Shown: positions 11,217 to 18,508 of the stretch, in pieces
How the letters are laid out: every line of letters starts with the position of its first letter
Numbering within the stretch: the stretch's first letter is position 1
IMG/VR virus record: IMGVR_UViG_3300027608_000002
Location: 1 to 56,191 of that record
Strand: one strand, 5' to 3'
Source of the DNA: a virus
Length of the DNA: 56,191 bases
Translations under genes and position numbers: made by a program
The notes under the pieces: generated by a model
Told to the model about the DNA's origin: nothing
The model's input: only the letters and a program-made list of their open reading frames with translations
Database searches by the model: none

Positions 11217-12845
11217 TTAGACCGAGTAAAGCGGAGGTGGTGACGCACCGTGGTGAGTGCGCTCTTGGTTGTAGCTTTCTTGCACTTCCTCGGCGCGTTG
11301 GATCAAGCCCGAGCGGCGTAAATATCTCATAGCCATGCTTACCGTGTCAACGAGATCGTCGTGCTTGGCTTTCGGGAACCGAGCGCACTGTTGGATGACC
11401 TCGTCAGCCCATGCCTTGTCAGGCGCGTAGACCAACTTGTCCTCGAACAGATGTTGCACCGAATAGAGCCGAGCGATCTTGTCGGTGGAACCTGGGTCAT
11501 CAAGCTGAACGCCGAAGTTCTTTCCCGCGTAGAGCCGCCGCAGTTCTTGCGCGACGGGGATTCCCGCGGCCTTGTTCTCGATCAGCACCTTGTCGGTCTT
11601 GAACTTGGAACAGGTGGCGGCAACCTTCTCGACCACCGCGGCCAACTGCAACCGCTCTTGCCATGCGTAGATCAACATGAGCTTTGGGTGAGGCTGTTTG
11701 TAGGTACGCTCGACCTGATAGCTTGTGCCGCGCTTGGACGCTTCGGCCACCGGATCCTCGGAGAAGACGCCCCATACGGACATGGCCGTGTAATCGTTCT
11801 CGGTCTTTTCCGTAAACGCGGTATCGACCGCGGCCACGATGAAGTCGAACGCGGGGAACTGATCCTTGTTCTCCCACAGTTGCCACATCGATTGTTTAAT
11901 GATGCCGGAGCTATCGTCGGTCGGGGTCTGTTGGAACTGCCCCGAGACGGCGTAGGATCCCATGATTTTTTTGTCGCGCTCCACGACGTGCTTTGGAAAC
12001 CGATCGGGGAAGTATAGCTCGCCGAGCTCAGATCGTGGATCTTCGAAGCCGAGCATGGTCGGAGCGGCTCGATCGGGCGAGTACTCCATCGGTATCATGA
12101 TGTGATCCCAGAGATCAGGTTGTTTTGTCAGAGCCACGCCGCTGAGATCCTCCTCGTGGAGCCTCTGCATGATCAGGACGATGGCGGAGCGGTCGGGGTT
12201 GTTTAGGCGGGTTGGCACCGCACGCTCAAACCAGTCAACCGTGGTTTGACGCATGGCCTCGGACGCCGCGCTCTCGACGCTGTGAGGGTCATCGATGATC
12301 ACGCGGTCACCACGAGCACCAGTGATGGAACCCGCCGCTATGGCCTGTCTGAAGCCCGTGGCTGTGGTTTCGAACTTGGTCTTGGCATTCTGGTCGCCTG
12401 TGAGCTTGACGGTATCGCCCCACCGTTCCTGATACCACTCGGACTGGACGAGCCGCCGCATCTTGGTCGAGTCTCTGATGGCGAGATCCATCGAGTGCGA
12501 GGCGCAGACGTAGCGGAGGTTCGGCAACCCCGCCGGACCCCACTCCCACGCAGGCCAGAACACGTTGACGATCAGGCTCTTCATCGCGCCAGGCGGCACG
12601 TTGATCAGGAGCCGATTGTAATAGCGTTCGTCGTCCACCATAACGCCATCGGTGATGGCCTCGAGGCTGTCGCAGATCAGGTCAATGTGCCAGTTGTGGA
12701 CATACTCTTGCCCAGGCTCCACTACGTGCCACGCTTGGGCGATGAACTCGGAGAGGCTTGACGAGCATTCGACCTTCGAGATCTCGCGGAGCGATGCTTT
12801 CACATCGATGCGCTTCCCGTCGATCATGATGTACTCGTGCTTCAC
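11217..12845 (-). CDS. terL: Terminase large subunit (ATPase/nuclease)
   Basis: Packaging motor. The Walker A variant INVPPGAMKS lies at residues 81-90 and Walker B RVIIDDP at 181-187. The C-terminal RNase H-fold nuclease has acidic residues D341 (AAVDTAF), E423 (VLIENKAAG) and D497 (KAKHDDLVD). At 542 aa it is a normal TerL length. The start is GTG 12845, overlapping the small-terminase stop as GTGA, with GAAGG just upstream. An in-frame ATG six codons later is an alternative. It pumps DNA into the prohead through the portal encoded next. Confidence 0.95.
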   Translation of the reverse strand: MKHEYIMIDGKRIDVKASLREISKVECSSSLSEFIAQAWHVVEPGQEYVHNWHIDLICDSLEAITDGVMVDDERYYNRLLINVPPGAMKSLIVNVFWPAWEWGPAGLPNLRYVCASHSMDLAIRDSTKMRRLVQSEWYQERWGDTVKLTGDQNAKTKFETTATGFRQAIAAGSITGARGDRVIIDDPHSVESAASEAMRQTTVDWFERAVPTRLNNPDRSAIVLIMQRLHEEDLSGVALTKQPDLWDHIMIPMEYSPDRAAPTMLGFEDPRSELGELYFPDRFPKHVVERDKKIMGSYAVSGQFQQTPTDDSSGIIKQSMWQLWENKDQFPAFDFIVAAVDTAFTEKTENDYTAMSVWGVFSEDPVAEASKRGTSYQVERTYKQPHPKLMLIYAWQERLQLAAVVEKVAATCSKFKTDKVLIENKAAGIPVAQELRRLYAGKNFGVQLDDPGSTDKIARLYSVQHLFEDKLVYAPDKAWADEVIQQCARFPKAKHDDLVDTVSMAMRYLRRSGLIQRAEEVQESYNQERTHHGASPPPLYSV

Positions 12846-13276
12846 TGGCCTTCAGCCGCGGCCAACAGAGCCGCCTTGATAGCGTCTCGAGCGTCGGGGT
12901 CGAGATCCTTTACGTCGATCGTAACGGCCTCGATCTGAAGGGCTCCACCGTCGCGACCAGTGACTTCGGTGAGCTTGCGGTCGGCGTAGTCATCGCGGAA
13001 CCGAGACGCCACCATGTGCTTCCAGACGCTCGCGTTGAACTCTCGCATGAGCATGCCGTTTTGCCCCGCGGTTTCCCACCAATCTTGAGCGAGGGTTAGC
13101 GCGTGCGCGACAGCGGTACGAAATTCTGGATGCTCTTCTTGCCATCGATCTAGTGTTATGCGAAATGTTTCACAAGCCACGGCCATTTGCGTGTACGATT
13201 TCCCGAGCTTTCCTTGCTCGATCACCGTTTGGCAATATTTAGGATCGTATGTCGAAGGTCTGCCAACTTTAGCCAT
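12842..13276 (-). CDS. terS: Terminase small subunit-like DNA-binding protein (144 aa)
   Basis: The first late gene, directly before the large terminase with a 4-bp overlap. It begins MAKVGRPSTYDPKYCQ and has a helix-turn-helix-like region (about 25-60: YTQMAVACETFRITLDRWQ), the layout of terS-type proteins that recognise the packaging site. ATG 13276 is chosen because it follows AGGGG and matches the usual GRPSTYDP start. A longer in-frame extension to 13330 would run through the predicted promoter. Its bases GCACC and GGTGC can pair around the ribosome site (see findings). Confidence 0.82.
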   Translation of the reverse strand: MAKVGRPSTYDPKYCQTVIEQGKLGKSYTQMAVACETFRITLDRWQEEHPEFRTAVAHALTLAQDWWETAGQNGMLMREFNASVWKHMVASRFRDDYADRKLTEVTGRDGGALQIEAVTIDVKDLDPDARDAIKAALLAAAEGQ

Positions 13277-13301
13277 GCACCGCCCCTGATTTGTGGTGCG
13301 A

Positions 13302-13330
13302 AGCATACGACAAAAGGAGAATAGCTTCAA
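13302..13330 (-). promoter_or_regulatory. Candidate late promoter upstream of terminase genes
   Basis: On the minus strand TTGAAG (13330-13325), a 17-bp spacer and TATGCT (13307-13302) fit a sigma70-type promoter (4/6 matches in each box). The predicted transcript starts near 13295, about 20 nt before the terS ATG. Two TTCGCGAA palindromes lie just upstream of the -35 box. Prediction only. Confidence 0.45.
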
Positions 13331-13342
13331 GAGCCACTTCAG

Positions 13343-13370
13343 TTCGCGAAGTTACACCTCAATTCGCGAA
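13343..13370. repeat. Paired TTCGCGAA palindromes, 20 bp apart
   Basis: TTCGCGAA at 13343-13350 and again at 13363-13370, start-to-start 20 bp (two helical turns). The second copy lies inside the 3' end of the 76-aa gene. The position just upstream of the candidate late -35 box suits an activator or repressor site. The binding protein is unknown. Confidence 0.6.
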
Positions 13371-13582
13371 GCCGTGGATGCTTTTTCGATTGCCCCGCGT
13401 TTTGTCCTATATCTAATTTTTTTCCCTTCCCCGACTGGATACCACGACCACCATGAAGATCCGGTGGCATGAAAGATAACGCCAATCATGATTTCATCGA
13501 CGTAGACGCCAATCTCTGTGCTCCCATGAGGAAATTTAGTTTCACGGGCAATGGCATGTTCATTGATTTGATATTGTTTCAT
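13352..13582 (-). CDS. Hypothetical protein, 76 aa
   Basis: Small soluble protein, not recognised. It has an aromatic cluster GSSWWSWYPVGEG near residues 41-53. ATG 13582 follows AAAGGGAGAAAAATGA. It is the last gene of the leftward small-gene group before the terminase operon, 75 nt before terS. Function unknown. Confidence 0.65.
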   Translation of the reverse strand: MKQYQINEHAIARETKFPHGSTEIGVYVDEIMIGVIFHATGSSWWSWYPVGEGKKIRYRTKRGAIEKASTASRIEV

Positions 13583-13596
13583 TCATTTTTCTCCCT

Positions 13597-13848
13597 TTAA
13601 ATGATTGCACCGCTGTACCAAGCGTCTGCGAATTTATGTAAAGCCTCTGTTCTCAAGCATCGGCCATTCTTGATCTCCCCATTGAATACCCGCGCAAAGT
13701 GACGACCTCTGACGTAGAGCCACTCGTCTTGATCAGGCAGATCGTATTTGAAGGGACGCCCTTTACGAACGTCCGCTACACCGAGGTTGAAGAACTTGGA
13801 GTTTAAAACCTTATTGATGGTGACGGCGTGTGTTTTAACTTGACCCAT
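13597..13848 (-). CDS. Hypothetical protein, 83 aa
   Basis: ATG 13848 is chosen because it follows TTGGGGATAATC and begins 2 nt after the stop of the preceding 55-aa gene; a 96-aa reading would overlap that gene. The sequence begins MGQVKTHAVTINKVLNSKFF, is basic overall and contains KGRPFKYDLPDQDEWLYVRGRHF. No family recognised. Confidence 0.68.
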   Translation of the reverse strand: MGQVKTHAVTINKVLNSKFFNLGVADVRKGRPFKYDLPDQDEWLYVRGRHFARVFNGEIKNGRCLRTEALHKFADAWYSGAII

Positions 13849-13850
13849 GA

Positions 13851-14018
13851 TTATCCCCAATCCTTGAAATCTGTGTTTTCTGACCAACCCTTGAGGTACT
13901 CCTGATACTCTGGCGTACCCTTTTCGATCTGCACCTGTACACCACCATCGGTGTAATGTGGGCTAAATTTACGTCCGTAGTATGAATCTGCGGATCCACG
14001 ATCATATGCATTTGTCAT
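13851..14018 (-). CDS. Small conserved phage-type protein, 55 aa
   Basis: A short gene read directly from the minus strand: MTNAYDRGSADSYYGRKFSP with a WG C-terminus. The ATG follows GAGAGAGGATTTAAA. The AYDRGSADxYYGRxFxPHY pattern is familiar from small proteins of phages and Alphaproteobacteria, with no known function. It fits exactly between the 206-aa and 83-aa genes with short gaps. Confidence 0.75.
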   Translation of the reverse strand: MTNAYDRGSADSYYGRKFSPHYTDGGVQVQIEKGTPEYQEYLKGWSENTDFKDWG

Positions 14019-14031
14019 TTTAAATCCTCTC

Positions 14032-14652
14032 TCAGATGAAGCTCGCGCCGGATGGGCGAGCGATGATTGTCTGATTTACGCCATCGCGAACGCCGTGTTC
14101 CTTGATGGTTGCGGTCACGCGGATCTTCTCGCCTTTGGCAATTATTTGCCGTGAAGCATCTCCGATCAGGATAGACGAGCCCTTGTGAACAAACACGTTG
14201 CCATCTGCATCCTTGAAGCAGTTGATGTATGTCGTGCCGAACGTGCCATCAAACGACGTCACGAAGGCGACGGTCAAGTCAAACGAGCGGCGTTCGCCAA
14301 CCGTACCAACATGAACTGATAGGGCATCGGCGGCCTTTGCTTCGGCGCGACGTTCTGCTTGCTTTGCAATCGAGTTGCGAACGGCTACGGCTTGCTTTTC
14401 AGTCAAACCACCGAACTCCTCGATGCTTACCCAACATGCGTCGATGAAACTTGCGCCATCGAGCTTACGGCCAAACCGATTGAAAAAATCAACTTGATGA
14501 TCAGAAACACGATCCACAACGAAGTTGATCAAGATCTGCGCATCTTCGTGCGCCGAAAAAAACCGCTTACGACCGCCTATTTTACGGTTTGCCTTAATGT
14601 TGCGCCCGATAGCCGCCTCGTAAGCCGCTTCATTTTGAATAAAACCAACCAT
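14032..14652 (-). CDS. Hypothetical protein with possible C-terminal OB-fold, 206 aa
   Basis: The N-terminal half is helical and charged (KQAERRAEAKAADA). The C-terminal part (about 115-206) alternates beta-type strands, VGERRSFDLTVAFVTSF...INCFKDADGNVFVHKGSS...GEKIRVTATIKEHGVRDGVNQTI, as in OB-fold nucleic-acid-binding domains. It is driven by cassette promoter A with its hairpin leader and strong GGAGATTTAAAATG site, so it is probably well expressed. A ssDNA- or RNA-binding role is plausible but unproven. Confidence 0.72.
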   Translation of the reverse strand: MVGFIQNEAAYEAAIGRNIKANRKIGGRKRFFSAHEDAQILINFVVDRVSDHQVDFFNRFGRKLDGASFIDACWVSIEEFGGLTEKQAVAVRNSIAKQAERRAEAKAADALSVHVGTVGERRSFDLTVAFVTSFDGTFGTTYINCFKDADGNVFVHKGSSILIGDASRQIIAKGEKIRVTATIKEHGVRDGVNQTIIARPSGASFI

Positions 14653-14671
14653 TTTAAATCTCCAATTTAGG

Positions 14672-14723
14672 GGGACACCGCGTCCCGCCCAATCCTTATG
14701 CCACGGTTCGATTACCTATGCAA
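14672..14723 (-). promoter_or_regulatory. Cassette promoter A with 5' hairpin leader
   Basis: Minus strand: TTGCAT (14723-14718), 17-bp spacer, CATAAG (14700-14695), preceded by an A-rich tract. Eight nt past the -10 box is a hairpin GGGAC-GCGGT-GTCCC (14686-14672), then CCTAAATTGGAGATTTAAAATG-type leader reaching the ATG at 14652. The arrangement matches cassettes B (15708-15760) and C (24969-25022). Confidence 0.72.
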
Positions 14724-14737
14724 ACACTTTTTTATCT

Positions 14738-14995
14738 TTATTTGAAATTAATTGACACTTTCTCCGCGAACTTTTTGAAGGCGTCCCAAAGCTCAACGGT
14801 TGTCGTCTCCCATATTGGCAACCGCCTCCAATCACCGTGCCCTTCGATTTCATATCTGCTGTGGTCGATTTGGACTTTTGCAATCGGGCGATCATTAAAA
14901 TAGGCATAGATCGGGCCCGACTTGATTGCCGCGGCCAGATCGTCTGCGTTTTGTATCTCATCTTTTGTGATGAACGATTGATATTTGATATTCAT
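14738..14995 (-). CDS. Hypothetical protein, 85 aa
   Basis: Begins MNIKYQSFITKDEIQNADDL. ATG 14995 is preferred to ATG 14998 because GGAGG at 15005-15001 is 5 nt away. It resembles its upstream neighbour (105 aa) in style: short beta-type segments with a PIAKVQIDHSRYE stretch comparable to PIATVKVDGSERT there, so the two may be distant paralogues. Function unknown. Confidence 0.7.
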   Translation of the reverse strand: MNIKYQSFITKDEIQNADDLAAAIKSGPIYAYFNDRPIAKVQIDHSRYEIEGHGDWRRLPIWETTTVELWDAFKKFAEKVSINFK

Positions 14996-14997
14996 CA

Positions 14998-15315
14998 TTA
15001 CCTCCAAAAATTATTAGGGTCGCTACTATCGCACCCGAGGGCCACCGCTCGCCAATACAAAGCGTCCAAATAAGCCGCGGTATCATCTTCATCGCATTCA
15101 TTTTTACGATCTTCGATATAATCAACAAAATCGTTAATTTCATTAACCAGTTCATCAAACGACGGCGCAGACAGAGTGCGCTCTGACCCATCGACCTTAA
15201 CGGTTGCTATTGGTCCTTCGTTTGGAAAAATCGTAATGCACCCGTGAAAGGCACCATCGATAATGATGTCCCATACTGGCACGCCGTCTTGAACCTGTTT
15301 TGTTGTAACTTGCAT
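14998..15315 (-). CDS. Hypothetical protein, 105 aa
   Basis: ATG 15315 is chosen (CGGAG 7 nt upstream); an in-frame TTG at 15321 is less likely. Acidic C-terminal half (NECDEDDTAAYLDALYW). The ITIFPNEGPIATVKVDGSER stretch resembles part of the 85-aa neighbour downstream. The stop overlaps that neighbour's start region. No family recognised. Confidence 0.7.
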   Translation of the reverse strand: MQVTTKQVQDGVPVWDIIIDGAFHGCITIFPNEGPIATVKVDGSERTLSAPSFDELVNEINDFVDYIEDRKNECDEDDTAAYLDALYWRAVALGCDSSDPNNFWR

Positions 15316-15346
15316 TTTCAATCTCCGATTAAGGGTGGGGGTAATT

Positions 15347-15362
15347 GGGGGCCGGAGCCCCC
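15347..15362 (-). other. Stable hairpin GGGGGC-TCCG-GCCCCC after the 105-aa gene at 15370-15687
   Basis: A perfect 6-bp GC stem with a TCCG tetraloop on the minus strand, between two genes and without a U-tract. The same element (TTCG loop) follows the gene of cassette C at 25342-25357. It may protect the 3' end of a processed mRNA or act as a partial terminator. Confidence 0.7.
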
Positions 15363-15369
15363 TCTAATT

Positions 15370-15687
15370 TTAACCGTGCCGCTTCTTTGCGTTGGCGAGG
15401 TAGGTTTCAATGGCTACTTGACGTTCAGCCTCCGTTTTAAAATATTTACGATCCTGACATGCTCCAAACGCTACACCGTTCTTTGAGAGGTGCGGCTTGA
15501 AAGTGAAGTATGTTCCGGCATCCTTATTGCTGAAGTACCAACAATTGTCGCCCTCGACGTACGGGACGTATTCCTCTGTCGAAGTATGAACGAATGCTCC
15601 GATCTTGCGACCTTTTTTGTCAACTGAGCCAAAATCAAAATGAACTTTGTTTGCATCAGTCTCGCTGTGAAATTTAATCTTTGTCAT
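15370..15687 (-). CDS. Hypothetical protein, 105 aa, expressed from cassette promoter B
   Basis: Starts MTKIKFHSETDANKVHFDFG at ATG 15687 after AAATTGGAGATTGAAA; a longer frame to 15717 would run into the hairpin leader. Aromatic, beta-rich small protein (DNCWYFSNKDAGTYFTF). No family recognised. The promoter, 5' hairpin and 3' hairpin around it imply high expression. Confidence 0.72.
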   Translation of the reverse strand: MTKIKFHSETDANKVHFDFGSVDKKGRKIGAFVHTSTEEYVPYVEGDNCWYFSNKDAGTYFTFKPHLSKNGVAFGACQDRKYFKTEAERQVAIETYLANAKKRHG

Positions 15688-15707
15688 TTTCAATCTCCAA
15701 TTTGGGA

Positions 15708-15760
15708 GGGCGACCACCGCCCCGCCCGATGTTTATGGCATGGCTAAAAATGCTATGCAA
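15708..15760 (-). promoter_or_regulatory. Cassette promoter B with 5' hairpin leader
   Basis: Minus strand: TTGCAT (15760-15755), 17-bp spacer, CATAAA (15737-15732), A-rich tract upstream. Nine nt later a hairpin GGGCG-GTGGT-CGCCC (15722-15708) is followed by TCCCAAATTGGAGATTGAAAATG-type leader. The stem differs from cassette A at several positions yet keeps pairing; the loop keeps the GNGGT form. Confidence 0.72.
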
Positions 15761-15778
15761 GTACTTTTTTATCTTTAT

Positions 15779-16042
15779 TTAATTTACTTTTTCTTTTCCA
15801 TCATGCCCCGTGACCTCATCAACATAGTCGTTCATATACTGCCTAGCATTAAACCCCATCGGCCCTGATGCGGTGATAAACAAATACGAATCTAATATGG
15901 CGTCTAAAGCCACATAAATTTTATATTTCTTATCTAGGTTTTTCATCCCATCCACATGTTCGTTCGTAATACCAAGAATTTTAAACATCAAGTCTTCGAC
16001 CTGATCATTATATGTGGACCTTTTAGATTTAACTTCTTCCAT
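15779..16042 (-). CDS. Hypothetical protein, 87 aa
   Basis: ATG 16042 follows AGGAGAAGTAAA. Mostly helical, charged protein (MEEVKSKRSTYNDQVEDLMFKILG) with a DGKEKVN tail. Not recognised. It lies immediately downstream of the TGACTCT/AGAGTCA array, so its transcription probably crosses or starts within that array. Confidence 0.66.
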   Translation of the reverse strand: MEEVKSKRSTYNDQVEDLMFKILGITNEHVDGMKNLDKKYKIYVALDAILDSYLFITASGPMGFNARQYMNDYVDEVTGHDGKEKVN

Positions 16043-16086
16043 TTTACTTCTCCTGTTGTGATACTCAAAAACTTCGCCGCATCGGA

Positions 16087-16190
16087 TGACTCTTTGACTC
16101 TCTCCCTAAAGGGAGGAGAGTCAGTGAGAGTCAGTCTCCTCGCGTTTTGCCCCCAGTGACTCTAGAGTCAGTGAGAGTCAGTGAGAGTCA
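16087..16190. repeat. Array of eight TGACTCT/AGAGTCA 7-mers (candidate replication origin or operator array)
   Basis: TGACTCT occurs at 16087, 16095 and 16157; its complement AGAGTCA at 16117, 16127, 16164, 16174 and 16184. The last three are exactly 10 bp apart, as are 16117 and 16127. TGACTCTAGAGTCA (16157-16170) is a perfect 14-bp palindrome. GACTCTCTCCCT and AGGGAGGAGAGTC (16096-16122) form a long hairpin with one bulge. The array fills nearly all of the 145-bp gap beside the primase-helicase gene and overlaps its stop codon. Iterons beside a replication gene are classic origin architecture; an operator array is the alternative. Confidence 0.8.
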
Positions 16191-18215
16191 GTTCCTCTCA
16201 CCATTCTTTTTCATCAATAATACGGAGGCCGCAACCTCATTACTGACGACAAAGCCCATCGTTGTTTGGGTAAGATAACCGCCATTTATTAGGACATTAA
16301 TCATACCATTTACCTGACCCGCGTTCATATAATTTCGAATTGTCCTCGGCGCGACGCCATCTTCTTCCAATTTCCCACTAAGATCCTTCCTAGCAATGTA
16401 GGGCAACCCCTCGTGCTCTTGTGCCCCAGTCTCCCACCAATACCTTTCAAGCATTTTGCGAAATGCGTCGAATTTACTATCTTTTTTCTCGGCCTTCGGA
16501 GGCGGCGCAGACGCCGTCACAAACACCGCGCTCGTGACGGGTTCACCGTCCTCATCGAACCATTTTGGTATGGTGACCGACTCGAGCTCGAAGAAGATAT
16601 CATCGGCCTGTTCCGCGTCTTTCGATTTACGCTGAACGATCTGCCCCGCGTGGCCATCCTTGGGCGGTATCACACTGATCTCGATGTCGAGAGCACCCTT
16701 CCACGCCGAAGACCCTCGAGCCCTGTGCTGTGCCTCCTCTGAGACGCCTGTGTGATGGACAAGGAGCACCGAGCAATCGAACTCTTTCATGAGAGCCGCG
16801 CAAGCGTCCAACATGGTCTTTGCATCCTGTGCGCTGTTCTCATCGCCGTTCAGGAAGCGGTGGAGGGTATCAACGACGATCAGGCACGGGACGACAGGCA
16901 AAGCCCTGATGTGTTCGACCACCAGATTGTAACCGCTTGCGATGTTCAGGTCGCATCCGTGCTTTGAAAACCATAGCTCGACATCGTTATGTGGCTTGTT
17001 TTTAAAATCCCACGCCGCACTACGACCTCTGAGACCGTGATGGCCTTCACCCGCCAAATAGACGACGGATCCGCTTCTGACCTTGTGGCCGTTCCATTCG
17101 GCCTTGCTTGACGCGATATGTTTGCAAACATCGAGAACGAAGAAGGTCTTACCGCCGCCTGATGGTCCGTGAACCATGATGAGGGCACTGCTTTGGAGCC
17201 AGTGCTTAACCAACCACGAGATTGGGGCGGGTTTGGCATTAAAATCTTTATCTTTTATGAGAAATTCACTGACCGGAGGATTTAAAAGACTACTTAAATC
17301 GTGCCCTGACTGCTGATAATCGTTCGCATCCCCCAAAACAGGTGGCATGACAACCCTCGCGCCGTGTTTTGCCGATGCCTGATCGGCGTACTTCTGCCCG
17401 ACGCCTGAAGCGTCATTGTCGGCTACAATTACAATATCCTGCCGCGGCCCGTAGATATCGCGGAGGATGCCTGTGACTGGCACGAGGTTGGACGCGCTAT
17501 AGGCGATCGCGCACGGGCGTTGAGTGGCTTCATGTATTGTCGCCGCGGTTGCAAAGCCCTCGGCTATATATAACGTGCCCTCCTCATCCATAGTCCCGAG
17601 CATCCAGAAGCACTGGCTTGTCTGACCGCCTGGGTGATAGAGCTTGCCGCCATCATTATCGATGTATTGGAGCGAGGTGATGTTGCCATCGCGGTCAAAC
17701 AGAGGAAGCGACAACCGCCCATCGCCTGTAACCCGAGCCCCGTGAAGGCCGATGCCCTTGCGCTTGAGGTAAGGGTGCTCTGGATCCGCGTAAGTGCAGC
17801 TCGACCAGATCTTCTCTACATCCAGAGTTGCAATCTGGTGCCGACGTTGAATATCGGCGTCGCGAAGGACTTGAGCCTCTCTCAGCCTACGAGCGTTGAC
17901 GATTTCTTCTGCGTCGGTGAGCTTCCGGCCAATGTCGGCGCGAAAGTGTTGTTCGATACCCGCTCGCCAACATCCGAAGCGTCCCGCGGGGATTCCGTCA
18001 TTAAACGCGATGTACCAACCCGTTTTGTCTCCGAACCCGCCGACGCCTTTTGTCCCCGATCGAAAGCGGTGGATCTTGCCATCGAGAAAAATATCGTCTG
18101 GCGCATTCATTCCGGCGTTTGATATGGCATCGCGGAGTTGGTCTTCAGGTGGCAAGAGCACCTTTGTCGTCGGAGGCGACCACGGCCCCCCGAAAATATT
18201 TGTTAAGTCAGCCAT
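16188..18215 (-). CDS. Toprim primase / RepA-like helicase fusion, 675 aa
   Basis: N-terminal part (about 40-95) has the DGKIHRFRSGT...GWYIAFNDGIPAGRFGCW pattern of phage/plasmid primases. The Toprim domain shows TLYIAEGFATAATIHEA near 215 and IVIVADNDASG near 262. A RecA-fold helicase follows with Walker A VHGPSGGGKTF near 348, Walker B CLIVVDTLHRF and a VLLVHHTG motif. The C-terminal region may be a winged helix (IARKDLSGKLEEDGVAPRTIRNY). It makes primers and unwinds DNA at the fork. The start overlaps the HTH gene by 8 bp. No DNA polymerase is present, so the host replisome is probably recruited. Confidence 0.88.
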   Translation of the reverse strand: MADLTNIFGGPWSPPTTKVLLPPEDQLRDAISNAGMNAPDDIFLDGKIHRFRSGTKGVGGFGDKTGWYIAFNDGIPAGRFGCWRAGIEQHFRADIGRKLTDAEEIVNARRLREAQVLRDADIQRRHQIATLDVEKIWSSCTYADPEHPYLKRKGIGLHGARVTGDGRLSLPLFDRDGNITSLQYIDNDGGKLYHPGGQTSQCFWMLGTMDEEGTLYIAEGFATAATIHEATQRPCAIAYSASNLVPVTGILRDIYGPRQDIVIVADNDASGVGQKYADQASAKHGARVVMPPVLGDANDYQQSGHDLSSLLNPPVSEFLIKDKDFNAKPAPISWLVKHWLQSSALIMVHGPSGGGKTFFVLDVCKHIASSKAEWNGHKVRSGSVVYLAGEGHHGLRGRSAAWDFKNKPHNDVELWFSKHGCDLNIASGYNLVVEHIRALPVVPCLIVVDTLHRFLNGDENSAQDAKTMLDACAALMKEFDCSVLLVHHTGVSEEAQHRARGSSAWKGALDIEISVIPPKDGHAGQIVQRKSKDAEQADDIFFELESVTIPKWFDEDGEPVTSAVFVTASAPPPKAEKKDSKFDAFRKMLERYWWETGAQEHEGLPYIARKDLSGKLEEDGVAPRTIRNYMNAGQVNGMINVLINGGYLTQTTMGFVVSNEVAASVLLMKKNGERN

Positions 18216-18390
18216 TTTGTTTGAAATCTTTCAGGTATTGCTGAAGACGAGCCACCGTATCAAAAGATGGACGATTGCCGCCGCGAAGGAATCGATAGAT
18301 TGCATTGGCACTTAGACCTGTCTCCCGAGAAACAGCTTGTATGTTGAAAACTCTCAATGTTTTACGAATTTCGTCAATGCCGGATGTCAT
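18208..18390 (-). CDS. Cro/C1-type HTH regulator, 60 aa
   Basis: A minimal helix-turn-helix protein: IQAVSRETGLSANAIYRFLR (about 17-36) followed by GGNRPSFDTVARLQQYL, the lambda-repressor-like fold without a dimerisation extension. First gene of the leftward operon, overlapping the primase gene. It faces a divergent control region containing a 25-bp dyad, so it probably represses one or both early promoters. With no integrase in the genome it need not indicate lysogeny. Confidence 0.85.
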   Translation of the reverse strand: MTSGIDEIRKTLRVFNIQAVSRETGLSANAIYRFLRGGNRPSFDTVARLQQYLKDFKQNG

Positions 18391-18508
18391 TTTTTTGCGT
18401 TTCCCGTTAAATTTCTGCGATCAAGGGTTGCAATGTGCACGAATCGATTATAGATTGCAAGTGTTGTTCGAACGGATTGTCCGACCGAACATAAACAGAG
18501 GTGAGTAA
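18391..18508. promoter_or_regulatory. Divergent control region with 25-bp dyad operator candidate
   Basis: Contains GTTCGnnnGG-N5-CCnnnCGAAC at 18466-18490, a 25-bp imperfect dyad with internal GTTCGAAC, two TTGCAA copies 27 bp apart (18428, 18455) and a GTGCAC palindrome (18435-18440). A rightward promoter TTGCAA(18428)-N17-TAGATT is possible. A perfect minus-strand TATAAT lies at 18452-18447 but lacks a good -35 box. This is the only gap between the leftward and rightward operons, so it should hold both early promoters. Confidence 0.6.

Noticed and set aside
8869-12879. Several plus-strand open frames of 60-220 codons opposite portal and terminase
   Set aside because: Antisense shadows caused by high GC; low-complexity or Arg/His-rich products with no family pattern.
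16087-16190. CRISPR array
   Set aside because: Repeats are 7-10 bp in mixed orientation without unique spacers of 25-40 bp.
18208-18508. Temperate lifestyle with lysogeny module
   Set aside because: An HTH repressor-like gene is present, but no integrase, excisionase, ParA/B or attachment site was found.
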